DNA of 64,000 nucleotides, taken from positions 62,001 through 126,000 of the forward strand of contig NZ_CP049243.1 of NCBI RefSeq assembly GCF_011046245.1, given 5' to 3'. Positions 50,384 through 59,712 of the stretch are shown one piece after another (position 1 is the stretch's first letter; every line of letters starts with the position of its first letter). The stretch is from Allorhizobium pseudoryzae (GTDB lineage Bacteria; Pseudomonadota; Alphaproteobacteria; Rhizobiales; Rhizobiaceae). The notes beneath the pieces were generated by a model. The model saw nothing but the letters and a program-made list of their open reading frames with translations. It made no database searches and was not told where the DNA came from. Both the position numbers and the translations under genes were made by a program.

Positions 50384-52900
50384 ATGAAAAACTCCCTCTC
50401 CAAGGTGGTGGGCTACGTGCTCGTCATCCTGCTGGGTTTGCTCGTCGCATTGCCGAATGTGCTGCCCGATACGACCCTTTCCCGACTTCCCTCCTGGCTG
50501 CCGCATGAGCGAGTATCGCTCGGCCTCGATCTGCGCGGCGGCTCCCACCTCGTTCTTGAGGTCGACCGCCCGGCGCTGACAGACGAATGGCTCCAGAGCC
50601 TCACCCAGGAGGTTCGTTCGACCCTTCTGGAAGCCCGCATACAGACCCGCAGCATTCGTCGCGAAGGCGGCGCCGTGGTGGTGGCCCTCGCCGCTCCCAC
50701 GCAGATGAGCGTTGCGACCGAAGCGCTCGCGGTTCTGAACAACCCGACGGTTACGCTGACAGGCAGCGGGGCGCCCGAGCTCGATGTCTCCACCAGCGGT
50801 GCCGAGACCCTGAGACTGGCGCCGAGCGAGCAGGGCATCACCGCACGCATGAGCCAGGCGGTTGAGCAGAGCCTTGAAGTCATTCGCCAGCGCGTCGACC
50901 AGGTCGGTGTTGCCGAGCCGACCATCCAGCGCGTTGGCGCCGATCGCGTTCTCGTCCAGCTTCCCGGCGAACAGGATCCGTCGCGACTGCGCGCGCTTCT
51001 CGGAACCACTGCAAAGATGAGCTTCCATCTCCTGGGAGAACATGGAGCAGCCGGTGTCGAGACGCTTCAGGATGACGACGGACGCGCCTATCCCGTCCAG
51101 TCGACGGTCCTCCTTGCCGGCGACAGGCTCACCGATGCGCGGGTCCAGTTCGACCCCCAGGGCGGCCAGCCCGTCGTGTCCTTCCGCTTCGATGGCGTCG
51201 GCGCAGACCGCTTTGCCAGCATCACCCGTGACAATGTCGGCCGTCCCTTCGCGATTGTGCTTGATGACAAGGTGCTGAGCGCGCCTGTCATCCGCGAACC
51301 GATCACCGGCGGCGCGGGACAGATTTCCGGAGACTTCTCGGTCGACGAGGCCAACACACTCGCGGCCTTGCTGCGGGCCGGCGCCTTGCCGGCCAAGCTC
51401 ACTGTCATCGAAGAACGCACGGTCGGAGCGGACCTCGGCAGCGATGCGATCGAAATGGGCATCATGTCAGGCCTCGCGGGCTTCGGCCTCGTCGTTGCCT
51501 TCATCCTGGCGCTCTACGGCACCTGGGGCCTGCTCGCGGTGCTGGCGCTGACGCTCAACGTCGTCCTGACCTTTGCGGGTCTGACGATGCTCGGGGCCAC
51601 GCTCACTCTGCCGGGCATTGCCGGCATCGTGCTCGGCATCGGCCTCGCCGTCGATGCAAACGTCCTGATCAACGAGCGTATCCGCGAGGAGGTCGGCAAG
51701 GGGCGAGGGGCCTTCGCGGCCATCGACCATGGCTTTGCCAAGGCCTATTCCACCATCATCGACAGCAATGTCACGGCGCTGATCGCCACAGTCCTGCTCT
51801 TCTGGTTCGGCTCCGGTCCCGTCCGGGGCTTTGCCGTCACCATGGGCCTTGGCATCGCGATCTCGATGTTCACGGCCGTCTCGGTCGTGCGGGTCGCCAT
51901 GGTCGCGATCGCCCGCCGCTACAAGCTGAAGACGATTGCCATCAAGCCGCTCCTGCCGTTCAAGCTGATCAAGGACGGCACGAAGATCGATTTCATGAAG
52001 GCACGGTTGTTCGGCATCGGGGTCTCCGCCTTCCTGTCGATATCCTCGATCATCCTGTTCATCACGCCGGGCCTCAACTACGGCGTCGATTTCAAGGGCG
52101 GCATCCAGCTTGAACTCTCTACATCGGGCCCGGCCGACCTCTCCGGTCTGCGCTCCGGCATCGAGAGCCTGAACCTGGGCGAAGTCGCCTTGCAGGAGTT
52201 CGGCGACAGCAACCACGTCATGCTGCGTCTCGAGCGCCAGCCGGGCGGCGAACAGGCCCAGACCGATGCGGTCTCAAAGGTGCGCGAGACGATCCAGACG
52301 ATCGATCCCTCGGCCAAGATCGAACGCACCGAAGTGGTCGGCCCAAAGGTGAGCGGCGAACTGGCGACTGCCGGTCTGACCTCGGTCATCCTCGCGTCGC
52401 TCGCCATGCTCGTCTATATCTGGGTCCGGTTCGACTGGCCCTTTGCCGTGGGAGCGATCGCCACGCTCATCCTCGACGTGACGAAGACGATCGGCTTCTT
52501 CGCGCTGACGGGTCTCGACTTCAATCTGACGGCGATCGCAGCCCTGCTCACGCTGGTGGGCTACTCGGTCAATGACAAGGTGGTGGTCTACGACCGGATG
52601 CGCGAGAACATGCGCCTCTACAAGACCATGCCCTTCCGCGACCTGATCAATCTCTCGATCAACGAAACGCTTGCCCGAAGCATCTACACCTCGGCGACCG
52701 CCTTCCTTGCCATGCTGCCCATGGCGATCTGGGGCGGCAGCGCGGTCGAGAGTTTTGCCGTGCCCATGGTGTTCGGCATCTTCATTGCGGCATCGTCCTC
52801 GGTCTTCATCGCGGCCCCCATCCTGCTGTTCCTCGGAGACTGGCGGAGCCGAAGGAAGACACGCCTTGCGGTGGTCGCGGCCGAAGAACAGGCTGCGTGA
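50384..52900 (+). CDS. secDF: Fused protein translocase subunit SecDF
   Basis: 838 residues from the ATG at 50384. The SecD half opens with one transmembrane helix and the D1 motif SLGLDLRGGSHLVLEVD, then the P1 domain with DKVLSAPVIREPITGG and QISGDFSVDEAN, and the membrane block including GIGLAVDANVLINERIREE. The SecF half begins RLFGIGVSAFL, with GLNYGVDFKGGIQLEL and the helix VGYSVNDKVVVYDRMREN. Both halves are thus fused as in other rhizobia. SecDF uses the proton gradient to help release proteins exported through SecYEG. A weak start signal (GGATC) precedes the ATG. A strong hairpin follows the stop. Confidence 0.93.
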   Translation: MKNSLSKVVGYVLVILLGLLVALPNVLPDTTLSRLPSWLPHERVSLGLDLRGGSHLVLEVDRPALTDEWLQSLTQEVRSTLLEARIQTRSIRREGGAVVVALAAPTQMSVATEALAVLNNPTVTLTGSGAPELDVSTSGAETLRLAPSEQGITARMSQAVEQSLEVIRQRVDQVGVAEPTIQRVGADRVLVQLPGEQDPSRLRALLGTTAKMSFHLLGEHGAAGVETLQDDDGRAYPVQSTVLLAGDRLTDARVQFDPQGGQPVVSFRFDGVGADRFASITRDNVGRPFAIVLDDKVLSAPVIREPITGGAGQISGDFSVDEANTLAALLRAGALPAKLTVIEERTVGADLGSDAIEMGIMSGLAGFGLVVAFILALYGTWGLLAVLALTLNVVLTFAGLTMLGATLTLPGIAGIVLGIGLAVDANVLINERIREEVGKGRGAFAAIDHGFAKAYSTIIDSNVTALIATVLLFWFGSGPVRGFAVTMGLGIAISMFTAVSVVRVAMVAIARRYKLKTIAIKPLLPFKLIKDGTKIDFMKARLFGIGVSAFLSISSIILFITPGLNYGVDFKGGIQLELSTSGPADLSGLRSGIESLNLGEVALQEFGDSNHVMLRLERQPGGEQAQTDAVSKVRETIQTIDPSAKIERTEVVGPKVSGELATAGLTSVILASLAMLVYIWVRFDWPFAVGAIATLILDVTKTIGFFALTGLDFNLTAIAALLTLVGYSVNDKVVVYDRMRENMRLYKTMPFRDLINLSINETLARSIYTSATAFLAMLPMAIWGGSAVESFAVPMVFGIFIAASSSVFIAAPILLFLGDWRSRRKTRLAVVAAEEQAA

Positions 52901-52908
52901 AGCCATTG

Positions 52909-52937
52909 ATGCGGGCCTATCTGAGGTAGGCCCGCAT
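52909..52937. terminator. Bidirectional-looking terminator after secDF
   Basis: ATGCGGGCCTA (52909-52919) is the exact reverse complement of TAGGCCCGCAT (52927-52937) with a seven-base loop. It lies between the plus-strand secDF stop (52900) and the minus-strand XRE gene stop (52942), five to nine bases from each. The symmetric 11-bp stem could end both transcripts, although a long T-run is lacking. Confidence 0.75.
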
Positions 52938-52941
52938 TAAC

Positions 52942-53199
52942 TCAAACCGTGGTGGCTGTTTCATGGAGGCCTGGGCAACCATGCGTGTTGGTAAAACGCA
53001 GGCCTGCCTTCTCGAAGGCCAGCTTCAGTTGCGCTTCTGTCGATCGATGCAAGCCGTGACGCTGACCTTCGAAATCACGGATCGTGCTGCGGGAAACACG
53101 CGATTGGGTTGCCAGGTCTTCTTGCGTCCAACCTAGGTAGCCGCGGGCCGCGCGACACAGTGCTGGCGAAAATACGGGTTCGGTTTGGGGTTGATCCAT
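52942..53199 (-). CDS. Small XRE-family regulator
   Basis: 85 residues with a clean helix-turn-helix: FSPALCRAARGYLGWTQEDLATQSRVSRSTIRDFEGQRHGLHR. It is the short two-domain-less type common in rhizobia. The ATG at 53199 is 89 bp from the divergent antiporter operon start, so it may control that operon. No specific ligand can be seen. It is convergent with secDF and shares its terminator. Confidence 0.8.
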   Translation of the reverse strand: MDQPQTEPVFSPALCRAARGYLGWTQEDLATQSRVSRSTIRDFEGQRHGLHRSTEAQLKLAFEKAGLRFTNTHGCPGLHETATTV

Positions 53200-53287
53200 G
53201 CCTGAACTTGCCTACATTGGGTGATGTCGCCCATTTAGGTCGAATTTCTTTAATTTCTAGTCCGAGGCATATTTCTCGGTCTCATCA

Positions 53288-56230
53288 TTGAAAGGAACTG
53301 GATTTGGGATAACGCTCGATGCTTCGATCCTCTTGCTGCTGGTCCTTGTTCTCCCGTTTGTGGGGAGCGTCGCCTCGGCCTTCATTCTGAAGACGACTTC
53401 CCGCGACCTGCCGGTCTTTGTCGCAGGCACCACTACGCTCCTGACCCTGATCCTTTCGGCATCAGCCTATCCCTTCGTCACCCACAACGGCGTGCTGCGG
53501 TTCAACGCAGAGTGGCTGCCGCAGTTCGGGATTGATTTCGCTTTGAGACTGGATGGTTTCGCCTGGATCTTTACCATGCTGGTCACCTCCATCGGCTTTC
53601 TCGTCATCCTCTATGCCCGCTATTACATGGGCAAGGACGACCCCATTCCGCGATTCTTCTCGTTCTTGCTGGCCTTCATGGGCGCGATGCTGGGCATCAT
53701 CGTCTCCGGAAACGTCATCCTGTTGTCGATCTTCTGGGAACTCACCAGCATCTTCTCGTTCCTGCTGATCAGCTACTGGCACACGAGTGCCACGGCCCGC
53801 GATGGTGCCCGCATGGCGCTGACGATCACGGGTATTGGTGGTTTCTGCCTGCTGATTGGCATGTTGCTGCTCGGCAAGATCGTTGGCAGCTATGACCTCG
53901 ACAAGATCCTCGCCTCTGGTCAGCTCATCCGCGAGCATCCGCTCTATCTGCCGACCCTGATTTTCATCCTCCTTGGCGCGCTGACCAAGAGCGCCCAGTT
54001 TCCCTTCCATTTCTGGCTGCCGAATGCGATGGCGGCTCCGACGCCCGTTTCAGCCTTCCTCCATTCCGCAACCATGGTGAAGGCGGGCGTCTTCCTGCTC
54101 GTTCGATTCTGGCCGGTGTTATCGGGCACCTATGAATGGTTCATCCTCGTCGGCCTCGCCGGCATCTCGACCCTTCTGCTCGGCGCCTTCCTGGCCATGT
54201 TCCAGCGCGACCTCAAAGGCTTGCTCGCCTATTCGACGATCAGCCATCTCGGCCTGATCACGACGCTTCTGAGCCTTGGTAGCCCGCTGTCGACGGTCGC
54301 GGCGATCTTCCACATGCTCAATCACGCGACGTTCAAGGCCTCGCTCTTCATGGCGGCCGGCATTATCGATCACGAAACGGGTACGCGGGACATGCAGCGG
54401 CTAAGCGGCCTCTACCGCTTTCTGCCGGCAACCGCGACGCTTGCCATGGTCGCGAGCGCCGCCATGGCCGGCGTGCCGCTCCTCAATGGCTTTCTGTCGA
54501 AGGAGATGTTCTTCGCGGAAGCCGTCGAAACCCACGCCGACTCCACGCTCGACGTGGTCCTTCCCTATGTCGCAACACTGGCCGGCATCTTCAGCGTCGT
54601 CTATTCGCTGCGTTTCGTTCACACCGTCTTCTTCGGGCCGCCACCGGTAGCACTGCCCAAGGAAACGCCGCATGAGCCACCGCGCTGGATGCGTGTTCCG
54701 ATCGAAGTCCTGGTTGTCGTTTGCCTTGTGGTCGGCATTGTCCCTGCGGTGTCGATCGGGCCTTTTCTGCAGACAGCTGTCGAAAGCGTGCTTGGCCAGC
54801 GGACGCCGGAATACAGCCTCAGTATCTGGCATGGGTTCAATGTCCCGCTCCTGATGAGCCTCGTCGCTCTTGTCGGCGGCTTCCTCCTCTACATGGCTAT
54901 GCGGGACTACCTCTCACGCTGCGAGGACGGTCCGCCCTACTTGCGCCGACTTAAAGGGCAGCGTCTGTTTGAACGCGTTTTGGTCACCGTTTCCTGGCGC
55001 TGGGCGCGCCTTGCGGAGAGCCGGCTCGGAACCCGCAATCTGCAGCCGCAGCTCAGATGGATTGTCGTCACCGGCTTCCTTGCCGCAACCCTGCCGCTTT
55101 ATCTCTCTGGCTTCGAGCGCAGACCCGTCGTCTTCTCGGCGGTTGATCCGGCCTTCGCGCTCATCTGGCTGGTCGGCATGGCGCTGGCGATCGGGGCCGC
55201 CGTGTCCGCCAAATATCATCGCCTGGCATCACTGATCATGCTGGGCGGGGTGGGCTTGATCGTTTGCATGACCTTCGTCTGGCTGTCGGCGCCCGACCTT
55301 GCCATCACCCAGTTGCTCGTCGAGATCGTCACGACCGTCCTGATCCTTCTTGGCCTGCGCTGGCTGCCCAAGCGCTCACCCGGGATCGGCGAGGTGATGA
55401 CCCTGCGGAGCCGCTTCCGCCGCTTCCGCGATCTGGCGATTGCGATCGTCTGCGGTGTCGGCATGTCGGTTGTCGCCTTCACGGTCATGACGATGCCGGT
55501 GCCCGATGCCATCGCGAGCTACTTCCTGCAGAATGCCTATACGGAGGGTGGCGGTCGCAATGTCGTCAACGTGATCCTCGTCGACTTCCGCGCCTTCGAC
55601 ACCTTCGGGGAAATCGCCGTTCTCGGCATTGTCGGCCTGACGGTCTATGGCCTGCTGCGCCGCTTCCGGCCCGCCGAGGACAGCATGGAACTGCCCGAGC
55701 AGCAGTTGACCCAGAACCGTTTCGATGCCGACCAGCCGGAGCGCTCGCCGGGTGACATGATGCGCGACTATCTGCTGGTGCCTTCGGTGCTCATGCAGTG
55801 GCTCTTCCCTGTCATCATCACCTTTGCCGTCTATCTGTTCATGCGGGGCCACGACATGCCGGGCGGCGGCTTCTCGGCAGGCCTCACGCTGTCTATCGCT
55901 TTCCTCCTGCAATATCTGGCGGGTGGTACGCGCTGGGCGGAGGATCGCATTCGCATCCTGCCACTGCGCTGGATGGGTGCCGGGATCCTGATCGCTGCGG
56001 CGACAGGGATCGGGGCCTGGCTGCTTGGCCATCCGTTCCTCACCTCGCACTTCCGCTATCTGGAGATCCCGCTCATCGGCAAGGTGCCGGCGGCATCCGC
56101 CTTGCTCTTCGATCTCGGTGTTTTCCTGCTCGTGGTCGGCGCAACGGTCCTCATCCTGGTGGCGCTCGCCCACCAGTCGATCCGCATCAACCGCCTGAGA
56201 GCCCAGGAAGCCAAGGGAGAAAAACGCTGA
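53288..56230 (+). CDS. phaAB: Fused MrpA/MrpB (PhaAB) cation/proton antiporter subunit
   Basis: 980 residues from a TTG at 53288; no in-frame ATG nearby gives a better start. The first 740 residues are a NuoL-like MrpA: SILLLLVLVLPFVGSVASAF, GKDDPIPRFFSFLLAFMG, GALTKSAQFPFHFWLPNAM with the conserved Lys, and ISHLGLITTLLSLG. The last 240 residues carry an MrpB domain (LPEQQLTQNRF, FLLQYLAGGTR, HDMPGGGFSAGLTLS). The fused form is the group 2 Mrp/Pha2-type arrangement. With subunits C-G downstream it forms the Na+ or K+/H+ antiporter used in pH and salt adaptation. Each following gene overlaps or touches the previous one. Confidence 0.92.
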   Translation: MKGTGFGITLDASILLLLVLVLPFVGSVASAFILKTTSRDLPVFVAGTTTLLTLILSASAYPFVTHNGVLRFNAEWLPQFGIDFALRLDGFAWIFTMLVTSIGFLVILYARYYMGKDDPIPRFFSFLLAFMGAMLGIIVSGNVILLSIFWELTSIFSFLLISYWHTSATARDGARMALTITGIGGFCLLIGMLLLGKIVGSYDLDKILASGQLIREHPLYLPTLIFILLGALTKSAQFPFHFWLPNAMAAPTPVSAFLHSATMVKAGVFLLVRFWPVLSGTYEWFILVGLAGISTLLLGAFLAMFQRDLKGLLAYSTISHLGLITTLLSLGSPLSTVAAIFHMLNHATFKASLFMAAGIIDHETGTRDMQRLSGLYRFLPATATLAMVASAAMAGVPLLNGFLSKEMFFAEAVETHADSTLDVVLPYVATLAGIFSVVYSLRFVHTVFFGPPPVALPKETPHEPPRWMRVPIEVLVVVCLVVGIVPAVSIGPFLQTAVESVLGQRTPEYSLSIWHGFNVPLLMSLVALVGGFLLYMAMRDYLSRCEDGPPYLRRLKGQRLFERVLVTVSWRWARLAESRLGTRNLQPQLRWIVVTGFLAATLPLYLSGFERRPVVFSAVDPAFALIWLVGMALAIGAAVSAKYHRLASLIMLGGVGLIVCMTFVWLSAPDLAITQLLVEIVTTVLILLGLRWLPKRSPGIGEVMTLRSRFRRFRDLAIAIVCGVGMSVVAFTVMTMPVPDAIASYFLQNAYTEGGGRNVVNVILVDFRAFDTFGEIAVLGIVGLTVYGLLRRFRPAEDSMELPEQQLTQNRFDADQPERSPGDMMRDYLLVPSVLMQWLFPVIITFAVYLFMRGHDMPGGGFSAGLTLSIAFLLQYLAGGTRWAEDRIRILPLRWMGAGILIAAATGIGAWLLGHPFLTSHFRYLEIPLIGKVPAASALLFDLGVFLLVVGATVLILVALAHQSIRINRLRAQEAKGEKR

Positions 56231-56562
56231 TGGAAATCATCCTGTCCCTGGCCATTGGTCTGATGACCACCTGCGGCGTCTGGCTCATCCTGCGTCCGCG
56301 CACCTTTCAGGTGATCATCGGATTGTCGATGCTCTCCTACGCCGTCAACCTGTTCATCTTCGGCGTCGGTGGCGTCAAGAGCAACATGCCGCCGATCCTT
56401 GAGGATGGGGTGGTGTCGACGACACTCACCGATCCTGTTCCGCAGGCACTGGTTCTCACCGCCATCGTCATCGGCTTTGCGACCACCGCGCTCTTCCTCG
56501 TCGTGCTGCTCGCCGCCCGCGGCCTGACCGGCAATGACCATGTCGATGGGAGGAACGAGTAG
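56230..56562 (+). CDS. phaC: PhaC/MrpC antiporter subunit
   Basis: 110 residues; the ATG overlaps the phaAB stop by one base (TGATG). The NuoK-like sequence (LSLAIGLMTTCGVWLILRPRTFQVIIGLSMLSYAVNLFIF, GDPVPQALVLTAIVIGFATTAL) has three transmembrane helices and the conserved A-L-x-L-T-A-I-V-I-G motif. A longer frame from 55798 is in the same phase but runs inside phaAB and is not used. Part of the multisubunit cation/proton antiporter. Confidence 0.92.
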   Translation: MEIILSLAIGLMTTCGVWLILRPRTFQVIIGLSMLSYAVNLFIFGVGGVKSNMPPILEDGVVSTTLTDPVPQALVLTAIVIGFATTALFLVVLLAARGLTGNDHVDGRNE

Positions 56563-56564
56563 CC

Positions 56565-58199
56565 ATGATTGCCTGGAGCCACCACCTGATCGTTACGCCG
56601 ATCTTGATACCGATGGTGACAGCCGCCCTCCTGCTGTTCATCGACGAGCGCAACAGAACAGCCAAGGCAATCGTCAGCCTTGCTGGGGTCATCCTGCTGC
56701 TGGCGAACGCCGTCCTGTTGTTCGCGATCGAGAGCGGTCCGAACGGCTTTGACAATGTCTATCTGCTCGGCAATTGGGCTGCCCCCTTCGGCATTGTTCT
56801 GGTCATCGACGGCCTGTCGGCGATGATGCTGTTGCTGACATCGATCCTCGCGCTTGCAGCATTGGTTTTCTCTCTCGCCAAATGGCATGCCGTGGGTGCC
56901 CATTTCCACAGCCTGTTCCAGCTTCTGCTGGCGGGCGTCAACGGCGCGCTGCTGACCGGCGACCTCTTCAATCTCTTCGTCTTCTTCGAAGTCATGCTCG
57001 CCGCTTCCTATGGCTTGCTGCTGCACGGAACAGGAACGCTGCGCGTCAAGTCTGGACTGCATTACATCGCCGTCAATCTCGTCGCGGCTCTGTTCTTCCT
57101 CATCGGGGTAAGCCTCGTCTATGGCACGGCCGGCACGCTCAACATGGCAGATCTTGCCCTGCGCATGCCGGAGATGGAGCCGGATCGGCTGATCCTGATG
57201 GAGGCGGGTGCAGCCGTGCTTGGGGTGGCTTTTCTCATCAAAGTCGGCATGTGGCCGCTCTGCTTCTGGCTGCCGACAGCTTACAGTGCCGCCTCCGCGC
57301 CGGTCGCCGGCATGTTTGCAATCCTCAGCAAGGTCGGCATCTATGTCATCCTGCGCCTCACCATGCTTCTCTTCGGCGATGGTCCATCGGCAGGCTTCGG
57401 CGCCGAAGTGCTGCTGATCGGCGGAATGGCGACACTCGTGTTCGGGACCATTGGCGTGCTCGCCTCCCAGGCACTTGGTCGGCTTGCCGGCTATTCAGTC
57501 CTCGTCTCCTCCGGCACGCTTCTGATGGTGCTGGGCATCAACGATGGTGTCGTGTCGTCCGGCGCGCTGCTCTATCTCGTCAGCTCCACCCTGACCATCA
57601 GCGCCTTCTTCATGCTGATCGAGCTGGTGGAGCGAGGACAGGATGCCGGCGCCAACGTCCTTGCCGTCACCATGGAGGCGTATGGTGACGGAGAGGAAGC
57701 CGATATCGAGGATGGCAACGGCACGACCATGCCGGGCACCATGGCGATCCTCGGCATCTGCTTTGCCGCCTGCGGCATTCTGCTGGCCGGTCTGCCGCCA
57801 CTCTCAGGCTTCATCTCCAAATTCGCCATGCTGTCGGCGATGATGGGCACCGGATCGATCGGTCAGACGCCCGATCTCGCCGTCTGGACCTTGATTGTGC
57901 TTGTCATCTTCTCGGGCATTGCTGCCCTGATCTCGATGACCCGCGCCGGCATCCGCACCTTCTGGGGGTCGATCGAAGGCGCCGTACCGCGCGTGCTGGT
58001 CGTCGAACTCGTGCCGGTCATGATGTTGCTGTCGCTGACACTCGTCCTGACCGTCCAGGCGGGCCCGGCCATGACCTACATGGACACGACGATCAGGACG
58101 CTCGCCAATCCATCCGCCTATATCGACGCGGTGCGCAACGCCTCGGTGGTCGGTGACCCCCGCGTGTCTGAGGCGCAAGAGGCGGGAGGTGCGCCATGA
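56565..58199 (+). CDS. phaD: PhaD/MrpD antiporter subunit
   Basis: 544 residues, two bases after phaC. A NuoN/NuoM-like proton channel with about 14 helices: FFEVMLAASYGLLLHGTG, IKVGMWPLCFWLPTAYSAAS with the conserved Lys and Pro, ILSKVGIYVILRL and GLPPLSGFISKFAML. These residues carry protons in the related complex I subunits. The stop overlaps phaE by four bases. It works only in complex with the other subunits. Confidence 0.92.
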   Translation: MIAWSHHLIVTPILIPMVTAALLLFIDERNRTAKAIVSLAGVILLLANAVLLFAIESGPNGFDNVYLLGNWAAPFGIVLVIDGLSAMMLLLTSILALAALVFSLAKWHAVGAHFHSLFQLLLAGVNGALLTGDLFNLFVFFEVMLAASYGLLLHGTGTLRVKSGLHYIAVNLVAALFFLIGVSLVYGTAGTLNMADLALRMPEMEPDRLILMEAGAAVLGVAFLIKVGMWPLCFWLPTAYSAASAPVAGMFAILSKVGIYVILRLTMLLFGDGPSAGFGAEVLLIGGMATLVFGTIGVLASQALGRLAGYSVLVSSGTLLMVLGINDGVVSSGALLYLVSSTLTISAFFMLIELVERGQDAGANVLAVTMEAYGDGEEADIEDGNGTTMPGTMAILGICFAACGILLAGLPPLSGFISKFAMLSAMMGTGSIGQTPDLAVWTLIVLVIFSGIAALISMTRAGIRTFWGSIEGAVPRVLVVELVPVMMLLSLTLVLTVQAGPAMTYMDTTIRTLANPSAYIDAVRNASVVGDPRVSEAQEAGGAP

Positions 58200-58672
58200 T
58201 CCCCCATCCGCTCCTCAGCTTGTCCTTGCTCGTGATGTGGCTGCTACTGAACGATTTCACACTCGGCCACCTCATCCTCGGATCGGTCGTCGCGGTCTTC
58301 GGCGGGTGGGCCATGGCATCGCTCAGGCCCGACAAGCCGCAGGTGAAGAAGTGGCACCTACTGCCCAAGCTCTTCTGGCGCGTCTTTGTCGACATCATTC
58401 GCTCTAATGCGGCCGTCGCCCTTCTGCTCCTGCGCGGCAAGGGGCAGAAACACACGGCCGGCTTCATCACGGTTCCGCTCGACATCGAACATCCGACAGC
58501 CCTTGCCATCATGGCGGTCATCCTGACCAGCACGCCGGGCTCGGCCTGGCTTGCCTATGACGCACGCCGCAAGACCGTGCTGATCCACGTTCTCGACCTC
58601 ATCGACGAGGAGGAATGGGTGACGAATATCAAGCATCGTTATGAAAGCCTGCTGCTGGAGATCATCGAATGA
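58196..58672 (+). CDS. phaE: PhaE/MrpE antiporter subunit
   Basis: 158 residues; ATG inside the phaD stop. MrpE landmarks are LSLSLLVMWLLLNDF at the start, KLFWRVFVDIIRSNAAVALLLLRG in the middle and TALAIMAVILTSTPGSAWLAYD and VLDLIDEEEW at the end. Two N-terminal membrane helices and a cytoplasmic tail. The subunit is needed for antiporter assembly. Overlaps phaF by four bases. Confidence 0.92.
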   Translation: MIPHPLLSLSLLVMWLLLNDFTLGHLILGSVVAVFGGWAMASLRPDKPQVKKWHLLPKLFWRVFVDIIRSNAAVALLLLRGKGQKHTAGFITVPLDIEHPTALAIMAVILTSTPGSAWLAYDARRKTVLIHVLDLIDEEEWVTNIKHRYESLLLEIIE

Positions 58673-58950
58673 GCGCCATCATTCTCTTCACCGCTGTCTC
58701 GATCTCGAAACTGCTCCTGGCCGTTGCGCTGATGATCGCGATCGTGCGCGTTTTCATCGGCCCGCGCGCCCAGGACCGCATCCTCGCCCTCGACGCGTCT
58801 TACGTGATCGCCATGCTCTTGCTTGTCACCTTTGCCATCGGAAGTGGACGGACTGTCTATTTCGAGGCAGCCCTGGTGATCGGCATGCTCGGCTTCGTGG
58901 CAACGGTTGCCCTCGCCAAGTTCCTCATGCGAGGGGAGGTGATTGAATGA
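58669..58950 (+). CDS. phaF: PhaF/MrpF antiporter subunit
   Basis: 93 residues with three membrane helices, VRVFIGPRAQDRILALDASYVIAM and ALVIGMLGFVATVALAKFL in the family positions. The R-x-x-x-G-P-x-x-x-D-R pattern identifies MrpF. ATG overlaps the phaE stop and its stop overlaps phaG. Confidence 0.92.
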   Translation: MSAIILFTAVSISKLLLAVALMIAIVRVFIGPRAQDRILALDASYVIAMLLLVTFAIGSGRTVYFEAALVIGMLGFVATVALAKFLMRGEVIE

Positions 58951-59324
58951 CGATGCCTGTCGCCGATCTCCCGCTGTGGGTGGTGATTGCAGTCTCCGCC
59001 TTCCTGGTCATTGGCTCCGCGCTGACGCTACTCGGCGCAATTGGTCTCTTGCGCCTGCCGACCTTCTACGAGCGCATCCATGCGCCGACGCTCGGCACCA
59101 GTTGGGGCGTCGGGTCGATCATGCTGGCTTCGATCCTCTATTTCTCGATCGTCGGATCGAGAGCCGTCCTGCACGAGATCCTGATCGGCATCTTCGTCAC
59201 CCTGACAACCCCGATCACCCTCATTCTGCTGGCAAGAGCGGCCCTTCACCGCGATCGCACCGAGGGCAATCCGTCTGTCCCGAAGGACGTTTCCTCACAG
59301 GAAGTGCCCGATACCGAAGCTTGA
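58947..59324 (+). CDS. phaG: PhaG/MrpG antiporter subunit
   Basis: 125 residues, last gene of the antiporter operon. Three helices, with the family signature LLGAIGLLRLPTFYERIHAP and a following GVGSIMLASILYF. The tail is polar (SVPKDVSSQEVPDTEA). The complete A/B-C-D-E-F-G order, with 1-4 bp overlaps or a 2-bp gap between genes, supports a functional antiporter. Confidence 0.92.
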   Translation: MTMPVADLPLWVVIAVSAFLVIGSALTLLGAIGLLRLPTFYERIHAPTLGTSWGVGSIMLASILYFSIVGSRAVLHEILIGIFVTLTTPITLILLARAALHRDRTEGNPSVPKDVSSQEVPDTEA

Positions 59325-59411
59325 CCAACCTGGGGGAAACGGGTCTCAGCGATCTTAAGTGCCATCGGTGTTCTTGTCTTGACAAATCTGCGCATTTCCA
59401 AAGTTGGCCCC

Positions 59412-59431
59412 ATTACTACATATGTGCTAAT
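59412..59431. promoter_or_regulatory. Palindromic operator upstream of ParDE
   Basis: ATTACTACATATGTGCTAAT is symmetric at 16 of 20 positions around a central ACATATGT. It lies 29 bp before the antitoxin ATG, overlapping the likely promoter. ParD-type antitoxins bind such palindromes to repress their own operon. Confidence 0.6.
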
Positions 59432-59460
59432 GTGGGTCTGTAACTTTGGGAGTACGTGAG

Positions 59461-59712
59461 ATGAGCCGCTTGACGATCGACATAACGGACAAACAGCATC
59501 AAAGCCTCAAAGCGCTGGCCGCTCTGCAGGGCAAGACAATCAAGGAATATGCACTTGAGCGCCTGTTTCCCGGCGACGTCGAGGGAGAACGGGCCTGGGA
59601 CGAATTAAAGACGTTGATCAACACGCGCATCAGTGACGGGCTCGCCGGAAAACTGTCGACCAAAACCGTAGGTGAGATCCTAGACGAGGAGATTGCCGAG
59701 GGTCACGCTTGA
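59461..59712 (+). CDS. ParD-like antitoxin
   Basis: 83 residues from the ATG at 59461. The N-terminus SRLTIDITDKQHQSLKALAALQGKTIKEYALERL is a ribbon-helix-helix DNA-binding domain, while the acidic C-terminus (VGEILDEEIAEGHA) would mask the toxin. Its stop overlaps the toxin's TTG start. A palindrome just upstream is a likely autoregulatory site. Confidence 0.82.
   Translation: MSRLTIDITDKQHQSLKALAALQGKTIKEYALERLFPGDVEGERAWDELKTLINTRISDGLAGKLSTKTVGEILDEEIAEGHA

Noticed and set aside
55798..56229. Extension of phaC inside phaAB
   Set aside because: Another frame of phaAB; the real phaC ATG overlaps the phaAB stop as in other Mrp operons.
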